A stretch of DNA of 64,000 bases from Afipia sp049747295 (GTDB lineage: Bacteria > Pseudomonadota > Alphaproteobacteria > Rhizobiales > Xanthobacteraceae): positions 4,278,001 through 4,342,000 of the forward strand of contig NZ_JBMHJM010000001.1 of NCBI RefSeq assembly GCF_049747295.1, written 5' to 3'. Shown in pieces: positions 51,431-60,675 of the stretch (positions are counted from its first letter, which is position 1; each line of letters begins with the position of its first letter). The position numbers and the translations under genes were made by a program. The notes beneath the pieces are model-generated. The model was not told the DNA's origin. It ran no database searches and saw nothing but the letters and a program-made list of their open reading frames with translations.

Positions 51431-52297
51431 GTGACGAGCAACGAGGCGGTCGACGCGACGACGGCGCAACCGACCATTCCGAAACACATGGCGAGGGGCG
51501 GGGCGGTTCGCATCACCAAGCTTGTGCTGGCCACGGTGGTCTGGATCAGCGCCATCCTGTTTGCCGCTTATATCTTGGCGCGGTACATCGGTGCCTTGGG
51601 AGACGGCAGGCTCGACGCCTGGAACAGGGATTTGCCGTTGCTTTATGAGGCTGGCAAGTCGGCGGCGACCACCGGCATCGGTGTGCATTTCGTCGCCGGG
51701 GCCATCCTGCTGCTGCTTGGTCCACTGCAATTCATCCAGGCGATCCGCGATCATGCTCCAGCGGTGCACCGCTGGATCGGACGCGTCTATGCCTCCGCGG
51801 CGTTGATCGCCGGCCTTGGCGGACTGACTTTCATCGCGCTCAAGGGCACCGTCGGTGGCAGACCGATGGATATTGGATTTGGGTTGTATGGCGCGCTGAC
51901 GGCGCTGGCCGCCGTCATGACTCCGTATTACGCATGGCAACGCCAATTCGTGAAACATCGCGCCTGGGCGATCCGGCTTTTCGCGCTTGCCATCGGTTCG
52001 TGGCTGTACCGGATGGATTACGGCCTATGGCTGTCGTTGACGCACCGCCTCGGTCACACCAAGTCCTTCGACGGACCTTTCGATGTCATCATGGCCTACT
52101 TCTTCTTCGTCCCGAATCTGATCGTCGGGGAGATCATCATCCGTACCCCGATTGATCGGATGCAGCGCGCCGGCCGCGCAGTCACTGCCGCAGGTCTGAT
52201 TGTCGCGACTGGGTTGGTCGTCCTCAGCACCTTCTACTTCACCACCTATCACTGGGGTCCGGATATCCTGGCGCGGCTGCGCAGTTTCACAATGTAG
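51431..52297 (+). CDS. DUF2306 integral membrane protein
   Basis: A 288-residue protein with about seven helices (VLATVVWISAILFAAYILA, FVAGAILLLLGPLQFIQ, AALIAGLGGLTFIALKG, GALTALAAVMTPYYAW, LIVATGLVVLSTFYFTTYH). The conserved VHRWIGRVYASAA and RAWAIRLFALAIGSWLYR segments place it in DUF2306, a family related to cytochrome b561-like membrane proteins of unknown function. GTG 51431 with AAGGA 7 nt upstream is preferred to an upstream ATG. It is followed by a bidirectional terminator. Confidence 0.82.
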   Translation: MTSNEAVDATTAQPTIPKHMARGGAVRITKLVLATVVWISAILFAAYILARYIGALGDGRLDAWNRDLPLLYEAGKSAATTGIGVHFVAGAILLLLGPLQFIQAIRDHAPAVHRWIGRVYASAALIAGLGGLTFIALKGTVGGRPMDIGFGLYGALTALAAVMTPYYAWQRQFVKHRAWAIRLFALAIGSWLYRMDYGLWLSLTHRLGHTKSFDGPFDVIMAYFFFVPNLIVGEIIIRTPIDRMQRAGRAVTAAGLIVATGLVVLSTFYFTTYHWGPDILARLRSFTM

Positions 52298-52317
52298 CGT
52301 TGGGCGGGCAGGGATAA

Positions 52318-52341
52318 AGCCCGCGAGGTGACCCGCGGGCT
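52318..52341. terminator. Bidirectional terminator hairpin
   Basis: AGCCCGCG (52318-52325) and CGCGGGCT (52334-52341) form a perfect 8-bp stem between the convergent DUF2306 and Bug-receptor genes. Confidence 0.65.
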
Positions 52342-52426
52342 CGGTCATTTCCAGTTTCATTATCGCCTCCGATCAACGAGGCACATCGGCGGATAAGACG
52401 TTAAGGCGTGGCGATGCCGCAGTGGC

Positions 52427-53422
52427 TCAATCCACTTTCAGATTTGCGGCCTTGACCACTTTCTCCCACTTCGCGGTCTCATCCTCGATCATCTTGCCGA
52501 AGGCTTCCGGCGGCCCGATCAGCGGTTCGCCGCCGAGATCGGTCAACTTCGCCTTGATCGCCGGTTCGGCGAGCACTTCGTTCACAGCGGCATTGAGCTT
52601 GGCGATGATCTCCGGCGGCGTCTTCTTCGGCGCGCCCATGCCGAACAGGGCGCTGGCCTCGTAGCCGGGCACCGTCTCGGCTACGGTCGGGACGTCCGGC
52701 AGCAACGGCGATCGCTTGTCGGTGGTCACGGCCAATGCGCGCAGATTGCCCGAGCGGATGTGCTGGATGATCGAGGGCATGTTGTCGAAGATCAACTGGA
52801 CCTGGTTGCCCGTCATGTCGGTGATCGCAAGCGCAGCGCCGCGATAAGGCACGTGCTGCATCTTCGCACCGGTCATCATCATGAACATTTCGCCGGACAG
52901 ATGCACCGACGTGCCGTTGCCCGACGACGCCATGTTCACCTTGTCCGGATTGGCTTTCACATAGGCGATAAACTCGGCGACATTCTTCGCAGTGATCTGC
53001 TTGTTGACGGTCATCACATTGGCGGTGCGGTGGAAAGCGGCGACCGGCGCGATGTCACGCAAGAAGTTGAAGTTCAGCTTCGTATAGAGTGTCGCATTGA
53101 TGTAATTCGCCGGATTGACCAGCAGCACGGTGTAGCCATCGGGCTCCGCATGCGCCACGGCTTCGGTGCCGATATTGTTCCCGGCGCCCGGCTTGTTCTC
53201 GATGATGAACTGCTGGCCCATCTTCTCCGACAGGCGTTGTCCGATCAGGCGTGCCAGAATGTCGGTGGCGCCGCCCGGCGGATAACCGACGATCCAGCGG
53301 ATCGGCCGGTTCGGATAGTTGCTCGCATCCGCCAGTGCGGGCGCGACAGACGTGAGCGTAGATGCGGCAAACGCAGAAAAACCCAGCGCGATCAAACCGA
53401 TCGCGGCACGACGTGACATCAT
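52427..53422 (-). CDS. Bug-family (TctC-like) tripartite tricarboxylate transporter receptor
   Basis: A 331-residue periplasmic receptor. A signal peptide (AAIGLIALGFSAFAASTLTS) precedes the characteristic start YPNRPIRWIVGYPPGGATD and the ENKPGAGNNIGTEAVA motif. Such proteins bind carboxylates or similar anions. No TctA/TctB membrane subunits are in the window, which is common for the expanded Bug family. ATG 53422 (or 53419) follows GGAGG at ~10 nt. The ligand is unknown. Confidence 0.9.
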   Translation of the reverse strand: MMSRRAAIGLIALGFSAFAASTLTSVAPALADASNYPNRPIRWIVGYPPGGATDILARLIGQRLSEKMGQQFIIENKPGAGNNIGTEAVAHAEPDGYTVLLVNPANYINATLYTKLNFNFLRDIAPVAAFHRTANVMTVNKQITAKNVAEFIAYVKANPDKVNMASSGNGTSVHLSGEMFMMMTGAKMQHVPYRGAALAITDMTGNQVQLIFDNMPSIIQHIRSGNLRALAVTTDKRSPLLPDVPTVAETVPGYEASALFGMGAPKKTPPEIIAKLNAAVNEVLAEPAIKAKLTDLGGEPLIGPPEAFGKMIEDETAKWEKVVKAANLKVD

Positions 53423-53778
53423 ATTTCGTTCCCTCCGGCTGCCGCGACTTGGCGCGCGGTCAGCGTGTGTTGAATTGACAACACCCGTCTGTAGCAAACA
53501 ATTCGACTATCGACCATTGCGACACCCTGCGGCACCGCACCAAATGAACGCCTAAAGAGCGGGCAAGAGCTGCGCATTGGCTTGTCGTGCTGCGTGCAGC
53601 CATTCGCCGCCTTTTGCCGCGCTTCGTTGTCGATGCCAAAGTGCAGCGGTCCCGGTGAGCTGCCTTGCGCCAAGCGCGAAGTGAGCCGTCATCACGGCAT
53701 CCGGGAACAGAGAGAGGGGAAGAGATCAGCGTGCCCGCTGCGGACACGCTGCCGTAGGGTAAAGGAGAGTTGCCGCGA
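53423..53778. other. Intergenic region, no gene supported
   Basis: The 356 bases lie between the Bug receptor and the small membrane protein gene, both leftward. A weak hairpin (CAGCGTG/CACGCTG near 53728-53752) could end the upstream transcript. The promoter of the receptor gene must lie here. Confidence 0.35.
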
Positions 53779-54363
53779 TCAGTGAGCGCGCCGGCGATTT
53801 GAGACCAGCAACACCACAGCGGAGATCAGGAAGTAAAACGAACCAAATGCTGCGTAGGGCGCCACATCCATGATCGTCGGGATATTCGCGTGGCTCACTT
53901 GCACCACAAAGAACGCGCCGGCCAGCATCGATTGGGCTCCGCTCAGGATCATCGCCCACTGTGCACCGAACATGCGCCAGCGGTGAACGCCTGTGGCCAG
54001 CTGCGCCAGTCCCGCCGCGATTGCCCAGATCCCGAACACTGCGAGCACCGCATTCATGCTCGACTGCAATGCAATCGCCACTGCGACCGAGGCGGCGAGG
54101 CTGACGGCCACATTCAGCGTCTGCGTCGGATTCGTTTTTAGACCACCGCTGCCTTGCGCATCGAGCCAGTTCGCCAACGCATCCCACGCAGGATAGCTGA
54201 TGAGCAGGAGTGCTTCGGCCGTGGCAGATGATCGGCCGAGGACAGCCGCCGCCGCCACCCAGGCCGCGGCAACAATGGACCGCACAAGGTAATACCGCGC
54301 CAGATTTCCGGTTAATTCGGCGCGTACGCCGATGTTTTGCGGATTGGCTGTCGTCGTCGTCAT
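53779..54363 (-). CDS. Small DUF308-like membrane protein
   Basis: A 194-residue predicted inner-membrane protein with about five or six helices (IVAAAWVAAAAVLG, VAVSLAASVAVAIALQ, AVLAVFGIWAIAAGLAQL, MILSGAQSMLAGAFFVVQV, YAAFGSFYFLISAVVLLV). The overall pattern resembles the DUF308/HdeD group. TGGAG lies 6-7 nt before ATG 54363. It is divergent from an OhrR-like regulator across repeated TCGCGATA sites, so it is probably that regulator's target. Function unknown. Confidence 0.65.
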   Translation of the reverse strand: MTTTTANPQNIGVRAELTGNLARYYLVRSIVAAAWVAAAAVLGRSSATAEALLLISYPAWDALANWLDAQGSGGLKTNPTQTLNVAVSLAASVAVAIALQSSMNAVLAVFGIWAIAAGLAQLATGVHRWRMFGAQWAMILSGAQSMLAGAFFVVQVSHANIPTIMDVAPYAAFGSFYFLISAVVLLVSNRRRAH

Positions 54364-54430
54364 TGCAAACTCCATCACCGAGTGAGTCAGGCCGCCGGCC
54401 GGGAAGGCTGGTGGTGCTTGTGTATATATT

Positions 54431-54502
54431 TCGCGATAATTATTGTCGCGATATGCATATGAAGCTTGATCGGGCGCGCGTCCAGAATTATTTATCGCGA
54501 TA
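54431..54502. promoter_or_regulatory. Repeated TCGCGATA operators between membrane protein and OhrR-like regulator
   Basis: TCGCGATA occurs at 54431-54438, 54446-54453 and 54495-54502; the last lies in a perfect palindrome TATCGCGATA (54493-54502). The copies sit in the AT-rich divergent gap, the expected place for autoregulatory MarR-family operators. Confidence 0.6.
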
Positions 54503-54533
54503 TACGTTATTGTGATCAGCCCGAGGAACGGCC

Positions 54534-54995
54534 GTGGCCCCTGACGAACTCTTATTGGATCAGCAGCTCTGTTTTGCCCTGTACGGCGCCAGCATGGCGA
54601 TCGGCCGTGCTTACAAGCCGCTGCTCGATGCTCTGGAGATCACCTATCCGCAATATCTCGTTCTGAGCACGTTGTGGGAAGGCGGCGCACAAAGCGTCGG
54701 TGATATCGCAGAGCGGCTGGCGCTGGAGTCGAGCACGATCACACCACTGGTGAAGCGGCTTGAACATGGCGACTTCGTCCTGCGCAAACGCAATCCTGAA
54801 GACGAGCGGCAAGTGGTGGTGAGCCTCACGGCGAAGGGAACGGCACTGCGCAAAAAGGCGCGCTGTCTGGGTGAGACTTTGTTTGCCGCAGCCGGCATGA
54901 CGCCGAAGCGCTTGATCGACCTCAATCGCGAAGTCCGGGCCTTCCGTGATGCCGTGGCTGACTTCCTTGAAAAGAACGTTTCCACGGCGCCGTGA
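54534..54995 (+). CDS. MarR-family regulator, OhrR-like
   Basis: A 153-residue winged-helix regulator. The N-terminal LLLDQQLCFALYGASMAIGR matches OhrR, whose single conserved Cys (here C13) is the peroxide sensor. The fold continues with YPQYLVLSTLWEGG, the recognition helix SSTITPLVKRLEHGDFVLRK, and wing RNPEDERQVVVSLTAKG. OhrR proteins repress an organic hydroperoxide resistance gene until oxidised. No ohr gene is adjacent; the divergent gene encodes a small membrane protein. GTG 54534 has GAGGAA 6 nt upstream. Confidence 0.87.
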   Translation: MAPDELLLDQQLCFALYGASMAIGRAYKPLLDALEITYPQYLVLSTLWEGGAQSVGDIAERLALESSTITPLVKRLEHGDFVLRKRNPEDERQVVVSLTAKGTALRKKARCLGETLFAAAGMTPKRLIDLNREVRAFRDAVADFLEKNVSTAP

Positions 54996-55135
54996 ATTCC
55001 GCGATCCGGGTCTATTCGAGAAACGAGGCGCCGGCTCGCGGAACTTGATCACGTCTCGGGCATTATGGATTTCGAGAAATATCGCATTCCGACACAACTG
55101 CACCGCGCTGGACGCGAGGGCGAGGAGTGGCTCCC

Positions 55136-56446
55136 ATGACTGCGATCTCACGAAGCGATCGGCCTGCCGAGCGAGTTTCCGACGCGACCCGCTGGACCCA
55201 GTTGATCCTCGGCATTCTCTGCATGGTGATGATCGCCAACCTCCAATACGGCTGGACACTTTTCACAATTCCCATCAGCCAGAAACATGGCTGGAATCTG
55301 GCGTCGATCCAGGTCGCTTTCACGCTCTTCGTGCTGTTCGAAACCTGGCTGGTGCCGGCCGAGGGTTACCTGGTCGATCGCTTCGGGCCACGGATCATGG
55401 TGTTCGCGGGCGGATGGCTCACGGGGATCGCCTGGATTCTCAACTCCTACGCCAACACGCTTGCGATGTTGTACCTCGCACAGATCATCGGAGGGCTTGG
55501 AGCGGGGGCTGTTTACGGCACCTGCGTCGGCAACGCCCTTAAATGGTTTCCTGATCGCCGCGGGTTCGCGACCGGATTGACCGCCGCGGGCTTCGGCGTC
55601 GGCTCTGCGCTCACGATCATTCCCATTCAAAAGATGATTTCAACGCATGGCTACGAGAGTACGTTTTTTACCTTCGGCATCGGCCAAGGCATCGTCGTAG
55701 TGGTGCTGTCCTTGTTCCTGTTCGCACCGCAGCCTGGACAAACACCGGAAGCCTCGACCAGCAAGCTCGTCCAGCAAAGTCGCGTGCAGTACGAACCCAT
55801 GCAGGTGCTCAAAGAGCCGACATTCTGGGTCATGTATGTGATGTTTGTGCTGATGGCGGCGGGTGGATTGATGGCGACCGCGCAACTCAAGCCTATCGCC
55901 AAGGACTTTCAGCTCGGTACCATCCCGGTGACGTTACTTGGCATCACGCTGCCGGCCTTGACGTTTGCGTTGACGATCGATCGCGTTCTCAACGGGCTGA
56001 CGCGGCCGTTCTTCGGCTGGGTCTCTGATTTCATCGGCCGCGAGAACACCATGTTCATTGCGTTCGTGCTGGAGGGCATCGGTATCTGGGCTCTGTATGT
56101 GTATGGGCAAAGCCCGGTGGCGTTTGTGCTTCTGAGCGGCGTCGTGTTCTTCGCCTGGGGTGAGATTTACAGTCTCTTTCCCACCACCTGCACCGATTGC
56201 TTTGGCGCGAAGTACGCCACGACCAATGCCGGCTTGCTTTACACGGCGAAAGGAACGGCCTCACTGCTTATCCCGTTCGCCAACGTGCTGGTGGCCGCGA
56301 CCGGCGGCTGGAAGAGCGCCTTTATCATCGCCGCGCTCTTTAATGTTATCGCCGCCCTGATGGCGATCTTTGTTCTCAAGCCGATGAGGGCGAAGTTGAT
56401 GACGCGCACGGGCGCAGCGTGGCCGGCCGGGGTGCAGCCCACCTGA
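55136..56446 (+). CDS. Oxalate/formate antiporter-like MFS transporter (OxlT family)
   Basis: A 436-residue, twelve-helix MFS protein. Features of the oxalate:formate antiporter family include NLQYGWTLFTIPISQKHGWN, WLVPAEGYLVDRFGPRIMVF, an alternate MFS motif A, and a conserved Lys late in the protein (NAGLLYTAKGTASLLIPFA) matching the essential Lys of OxlT. GAGGAG 10 nt before ATG 55136 fixes the start; an upstream GTG is too close to it. OxlT exchanges oxalate for formate across the inner membrane. No oxalyl-CoA decarboxylase genes are nearby, but a decayed cupin resembling oxalate decarboxylase lies at 60.8 kb. Confidence 0.87.
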   Translation: MTAISRSDRPAERVSDATRWTQLILGILCMVMIANLQYGWTLFTIPISQKHGWNLASIQVAFTLFVLFETWLVPAEGYLVDRFGPRIMVFAGGWLTGIAWILNSYANTLAMLYLAQIIGGLGAGAVYGTCVGNALKWFPDRRGFATGLTAAGFGVGSALTIIPIQKMISTHGYESTFFTFGIGQGIVVVVLSLFLFAPQPGQTPEASTSKLVQQSRVQYEPMQVLKEPTFWVMYVMFVLMAAGGLMATAQLKPIAKDFQLGTIPVTLLGITLPALTFALTIDRVLNGLTRPFFGWVSDFIGRENTMFIAFVLEGIGIWALYVYGQSPVAFVLLSGVVFFAWGEIYSLFPTTCTDCFGAKYATTNAGLLYTAKGTASLLIPFANVLVAATGGWKSAFIIAALFNVIAALMAIFVLKPMRAKLMTRTGAAWPAGVQPT

Positions 56447-56718
56447 CGCATGTCGCTAGGAGCAGACGGGCTCGATACGCCCCGGACGACAGCTTCGTCG
56501 CCGCGCTAAGCGTGGCTCATCACCATTACCGAAACTGCGTGACATTGGGCGCGGGCGGATTTGGGTGAGAGCGGCCCCCGCAGGCGACGCGGACTGGAAG
56601 CCGCGTTACCCGTTCAAACGCCATGCGCCGGGCGCATTGTTGCGATGCAGTAAATTACATCGCACCGCAGCAATTCGCGCCTTAAGTAGCTCCGAGACTT
56701 CTTCCAGGAGCTACATCA

Positions 56719-56967
56719 ATGAACAAAAAGACTTTAACGTTCGCCGCCGCCGTCATGGCGACCGCGGTCAGCACTGCCGCCTTCGCCGGCGAACTGCCGA
56801 CCTATGAAGCCAATGGCTTCCCGATAACCCCGGTCCAGGTTGGTGTGTTGGGTGGTGCGCATGTCCAGCAGCAGGCAGCGGCGCCAACCGGCGTGCTCAC
56901 CGCTCACCAGGCGAGCGTCCTGACGCCGCGAAAGACTAAGACCGCGACCGTCGGAACGGCGCAGTAA
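56719..56967 (+). CDS. Small exported protein of unknown function
   Basis: An 82-residue protein with a signal peptide (LTFAAAVMATAVSTAAFA-GE). Its mature part begins ELPTYEANGFPITPVQVGVL and ends in a Thr/Lys/Ala-rich tail. There are no cysteines. CCAGGAGC lies 7 nt before the ATG. It looks like one of the short periplasmic proteins common in this group. Two successive hairpins follow, the second with a T7 tract. Confidence 0.7.
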   Translation: MNKKTLTFAAAVMATAVSTAAFAGELPTYEANGFPITPVQVGVLGGAHVQQQAAAPTGVLTAHQASVLTPRKTKTATVGTAQ

Positions 56968-56977
56968 AGCGAACATC

Positions 56978-57045
56978 GCGACGGTCATTTCGACCGTCGC
57001 CTGATATGAACAATGGCGCGCCCGAAAAGAGCACGCCATTTTTTT
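56978..57045 (+). terminator. Double hairpin with T-tract (intrinsic terminator)
   Basis: GCGACGGTC/GACCGTCGC (56978-57000) forms a first 9-bp stem. AATGGCG (57012-57018) and CGCCATT (57034-57040) form a second, followed by T7 ending at 57045. It terminates the small exported protein gene. The second stem resembles the terminator at 47624-47657. Confidence 0.85.
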
Positions 57046-57175
57046 ATCTCCATTCAGTTGAGCGTGGCGGTCAGTCGATCGGCGGGGCAGGCCGGGGCTG
57101 TTGATCCGCATCGCGTTCTTTATGTCCGCAACTGACCCGCCGCTGCTGAATCTGTTCCTGATTAAAATGCGACGG

Positions 57176-60100
57176 TCAGAACGGCACCGAGGCGCGGGCG
57201 CGATAGATCCAGATACTCGCATTGCCGCCGATGCCGCTGAACTCAGTGCCGAGGGCGAGCTGTCCGCCATCGGCGAATTTGGCCGTCACTCCGCCGATGG
57301 CACGCGCGGAAAAGCCGTCGAGCACGACCGCACCCGGCAGTCCGGACACCGCTGCCGCCGCGAGTGCATTGTCGGAGTTGAAGTAATAATCGCCGTACAA
57401 TCCGAGATAGGGCGCGATCGCGATCGTCGATGACCATGCGATGGGATAGGCGACCTTGAGGCCGCCGCTCGCGCGCCCGGTCGAGAAGTTGCGTTCAGTT
57501 TGCAATGTGCCGAGCGAGTCCGTATAGGCGTTCTCACGCTCCCATAGCGCATAAACGCGTGCGGAAGGTTCGATCTGCAGACCAAAGCCCCGATAGGTGC
57601 CGGTCAAGCCGCTGGACACCATCCAGCGTTCGCCACCGAAATTGCCGGATGCGGTGCCGGCGGTGCCATCATAGCCGATGCCGGAATAGGCCACCGCTGC
57701 ATCGAAGCGAATGGTGTCGGTCAACTTCCAGCCGAGATAGGAGCCCACGGTCCAGCCGTTACCCGTCAGATGGCCCCGCAAGGCGTCGGACCGGTAGTCG
57801 AATGTCTCGTAGCCGCCGAGCACGCCGACCAGAAAATTCGGCGTCACCCGTCGCGTCAATCCGGCGATCATGTTGACCTGGCTGCCGTAGAGCATCGACG
57901 CGCCCGCCACCGTGCCGACCGCGCCGGTCCCGGCGCCCCAGTTGTTGAGCACGGAGAAACGCACTTCCGCCCAGCCCAGCCAGTCGCGTTGTTGGACATA
58001 ACGCGGCGGCGCCTTGGTGAGCGCGGCATAGGCCAGCGCGCCGAAGGCATCGTTGACGCGCGAGGTTGCACTGTCGGTGTTGCCCGTCGACGGCTGTGCG
58101 GCAAAGCCACGCCCGGTCGATGTAAACGATCCGTTGGCGCTGGAGAACGGATCGGTTGAACGTGGCGCGCTGTCAGCCGGCTGGCTGTCGGGATCGGCGG
58201 CGAAATTAAAGCGAACGCCGCTGCCGCTCGGTGTCACCAGCGCGCCGCCGCCGCCGAAACCCTCGGAGATCGCGGCATCGACCGCACCGGAAATCGCTGC
58301 GCCGGAGTTCTGTGCAACCACCGGCGCCGCCAGTGCCTGCATCGCGCGTAGTTTCAGACTGTCCGCAGGCGCACCGACCGTCTGGTTCAGTGCCGCCGAG
58401 GTGCTGGTGTTGAACGATGCACTGCCGCCATAGACTGCGGTGATGGAGTGCGATCCGGTCGTCAGCGACGATATCGTGAACGTCGCAACACCGCCTCCGG
58501 CCAATGCCACACTGCCGATCGCAACGTCGCCGTCCTTGAACGTCACCGTGCCGGTGGGCGTGCCGCCGCCGCTGCTCACCGTCGCGGTAAAGGTCACGGA
58601 TTCGCCTATCTTGCTCGGATTCGCCGAGGAGGACACGGCAGTGGTGGTCGCCAACAGGTTGACGCTTTGCGTCAGCGCCGTTGAGGTTGATGTCGCGTTG
58701 TTGCCGTCGCCGCTATAGACCGCGGTGATAGCGTGTCCGCCTGATGCCAACGCTGAAGTCGTAAACGTCGCGGTGCCGCCGGCAAGCGCGACGGCTGCGC
58801 CGAGGTTGGACGCGCCGTCCTTGAATTGCACTGTTCCGGTTGGCGAAGCGCCGGTCACCGTCGCGGTAAAGGTTACCGATTGTCCTGGCGCGCTCGGATT
58901 GACCGACGACACAACGCTGGTGGTGGTGCCCGACTGATTGACAGTCTGCGTCAGTGCCGACGAGGTCGACGTGCCGTTGTTGGCGTCGCCGCTATAGACC
59001 GCGGTAATGCTGTGGCCGCCTGTCGTCAGCGCCGAGGTGGTGAACGTCGCGGTACCGCCGGTAAGCGTCACCGCTGCGCCGAGATTGGAGGCGCCATCCT
59101 TGAACTGCACGGTGCCGGTCGGGGAAGTGCCGGTCACCGTGGCGGTAAAGGTCACCGATTGGCCTAACGCGCTGGGATTGAGCGATGACGTAAGGCCGGT
59201 GGAGCTCGCCGCTCCATTGACGTTCTGCGTCAATGCCGACGAGGTCGACGTCGCGTTATTGGTGTCGCCGCTATAAACTGCGGTGATGCTGTGGCTGCCT
59301 GACGTCAGCGCCGAGGTGGCCAACGTCGCGACGCCGCCGGCAAGGTTCACCGCGGCGCCGAGGTTTGAGCCGTTATCCTTGAACTGCACCGTTCCGGTGG
59401 GGGAATTGCCGCCGGTCACTGTTGCGGTCAAGGTCACCGATTGACCGAGCGTGCTCGGATTGGGCGAGGACCCAACGGTGGTGGTGGTCGCTGCCGCATT
59501 GACGGTCTGCGTCAGCGCTGACGAGGTGGACGTCCCGTTGTTGGTGTCGCCGCTATAGACCGCGGTGATGTTGTGGCTGGTTGTCGTCAGTGCTGAAGTG
59601 GTGAACGTCGCAGTGGCGACGGTCGCGCTGACGGCGGTCAGCGTGACTGCTGCGCCGAGATTGGAGCCGCCATCCTTGAATTGCACCGTTCCTGTTGGCG
59701 AGGAACCGGTCACCGTTACGGTAAAGATCACCGATTGCCCGGACGCGCTCGGATTGGGCGAAGACCCAACGGTGGTGGTCGTCGTCGCCACACTGACGTC
59801 CTGTGTCACTGTCGGCGATATTGACGATCCGTTGTTGCTGTCGCCGCTATAGAGCGCGTGGATGAAGTGGCTGCCGAGGGCGAGCGATGGGACGACAAGG
59901 CTCGCTTGGCCGCCGCTGACAGTACCTGTGCCCAGGGAGGTGGCTGACTCAAAGAACTCCACTGTTCCTGTCGGTGAGGCGCCGGTCACCGTCGCGGTCA
60001 ACGTCACCGGTTGATTCGGCGCGCTGGGATTAGGCGAGGACACAAGGCTGGTGGTGGTCGCCGGCAGAACAACTTGTACCAGCACCGGCGAGGTGACACC

Positions 60101-60427
60101 GCCAAAAGACACGGTGATGTTGTGAGTGCCTGCGGTGAACGTTGAGACGCTAAGGGCTGCACTGCCGCCGGAGACAAAAACTCCGCCCAGGACGGTGGCT
60201 CCATCAAGGAACTGTAACTGTTGGCCTATCGGGACGACGCCGCCCGTATCCGTTGCGATTAACTCCACGTTATCGCCAACTGTGCCGGGATTTTTGACCG
60301 AGATAACGGATAGGGACTGCGCGGAGGCCGCACCGGTCCCGCCGACAAGACCAAACAAGACCGTGGCGAATATAAAAGCCACGCGAGCGAAAAAAATCCG
60401 CTCCCAAAACGCCAAGACCCTAAACAA
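57176..60427 (-). CDS. Autotransporter-like protein with bacterial Ig-like (Big_3_5) repeats and C-terminal beta-barrel
   Basis: A 1083-residue surface protein. A signal peptide (VAFIFATVLFGLVGGTGAASA, cleavage ~36) is followed by a degenerate Ig-like domain, then six tandem Ig-like repeats of ~92-97 residues. Each carries SSPNPS...GQSVTFTATVTG, SPTGTVQFKDGASNLGAAV and HSITAVYSGDTNN. A Ser/Ala-rich linker precedes the ~260-residue C-terminal autotransporter beta-barrel, ending in RARASVPF with a terminal Phe. TTG 60427 with AGGGGA 6 nt upstream is preferred. Likely roles are adhesion or a surface filament; no ligand can be read. Confidence 0.87.
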   Translation of the reverse strand: MFRVLAFWERIFFARVAFIFATVLFGLVGGTGAASAQSLSVISVKNPGTVGDNVELIATDTGGVVPIGQQLQFLDGATVLGGVFVSGGSAALSVSTFTAGTHNITVSFGGVTSPVLVQVVLPATTTSLVSSPNPSAPNQPVTLTATVTGASPTGTVEFFESATSLGTGTVSGGQASLVVPSLALGSHFIHALYSGDSNNGSSISPTVTQDVSVATTTTTVGSSPNPSASGQSVIFTVTVTGSSPTGTVQFKDGGSNLGAAVTLTAVSATVATATFTTSALTTTSHNITAVYSGDTNNGTSTSSALTQTVNAAATTTTVGSSPNPSTLGQSVTLTATVTGGNSPTGTVQFKDNGSNLGAAVNLAGGVATLATSALTSGSHSITAVYSGDTNNATSTSSALTQNVNGAASSTGLTSSLNPSALGQSVTFTATVTGTSPTGTVQFKDGASNLGAAVTLTGGTATFTTSALTTGGHSITAVYSGDANNGTSTSSALTQTVNQSGTTTSVVSSVNPSAPGQSVTFTATVTGASPTGTVQFKDGASNLGAAVALAGGTATFTTSALASGGHAITAVYSGDGNNATSTSTALTQSVNLLATTTAVSSSANPSKIGESVTFTATVSSGGGTPTGTVTFKDGDVAIGSVALAGGGVATFTISSLTTGSHSITAVYGGSASFNTSTSAALNQTVGAPADSLKLRAMQALAAPVVAQNSGAAISGAVDAAISEGFGGGGALVTPSGSGVRFNFAADPDSQPADSAPRSTDPFSSANGSFTSTGRGFAAQPSTGNTDSATSRVNDAFGALAYAALTKAPPRYVQQRDWLGWAEVRFSVLNNWGAGTGAVGTVAGASMLYGSQVNMIAGLTRRVTPNFLVGVLGGYETFDYRSDALRGHLTGNGWTVGSYLGWKLTDTIRFDAAVAYSGIGYDGTAGTASGNFGGERWMVSSGLTGTYRGFGLQIEPSARVYALWERENAYTDSLGTLQTERNFSTGRASGGLKVAYPIAWSSTIAIAPYLGLYGDYYFNSDNALAAAAVSGLPGAVVLDGFSARAIGGVTAKFADGGQLALGTEFSGIGGNASIWIYRARASVPF
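58440..60070 (-). repeat. Tandem DNA repeats encoding Ig-like domains
   Basis: About six imperfect ~280-290-base units lie within the autotransporter gene. They share strings such as CGCTATAGACCGCGGT, GTCACCGTCGCGGTAAAGGT and CACCGTGCCGGT. The inner units are more alike than the outer ones, consistent with recent expansion or gene conversion. Repeat number could vary between strains. Confidence 0.75.
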
Positions 60428-60675
60428 CTGCCGTCCCCTGCCGTGGCCGGAACGCTGCCGTTGCAATGGCTTGAGCAATTCCTATTCCCGGTTGAGGGGA
60501 GCATTCCCATACCTCACAACCGTTGACTATTACGGCGGTGCACCGGGTTCCTGTTTCTCGTTCCGGGTGTGTTTTTGATGCAACAAAAAGGGCGCGATTG
60601 ATGCGCTCGCGAGCCGAAACGAGCTGTTACGGATCGTCGACCGGGGAGTGACTTTGCGCTGAATGAGAGTCCCAA

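Noticed and set aside
53582..53785. Short plus-strand frame of 67 codons
   Set aside because: No ribosome-binding site or motif, and it overlaps the 3' end of a membrane protein gene on the other strand.
58440..60070. Regular ~285-base repeats considered as non-coding satellite
   Set aside because: They coincide with Ig-like protein domains in one long open frame.
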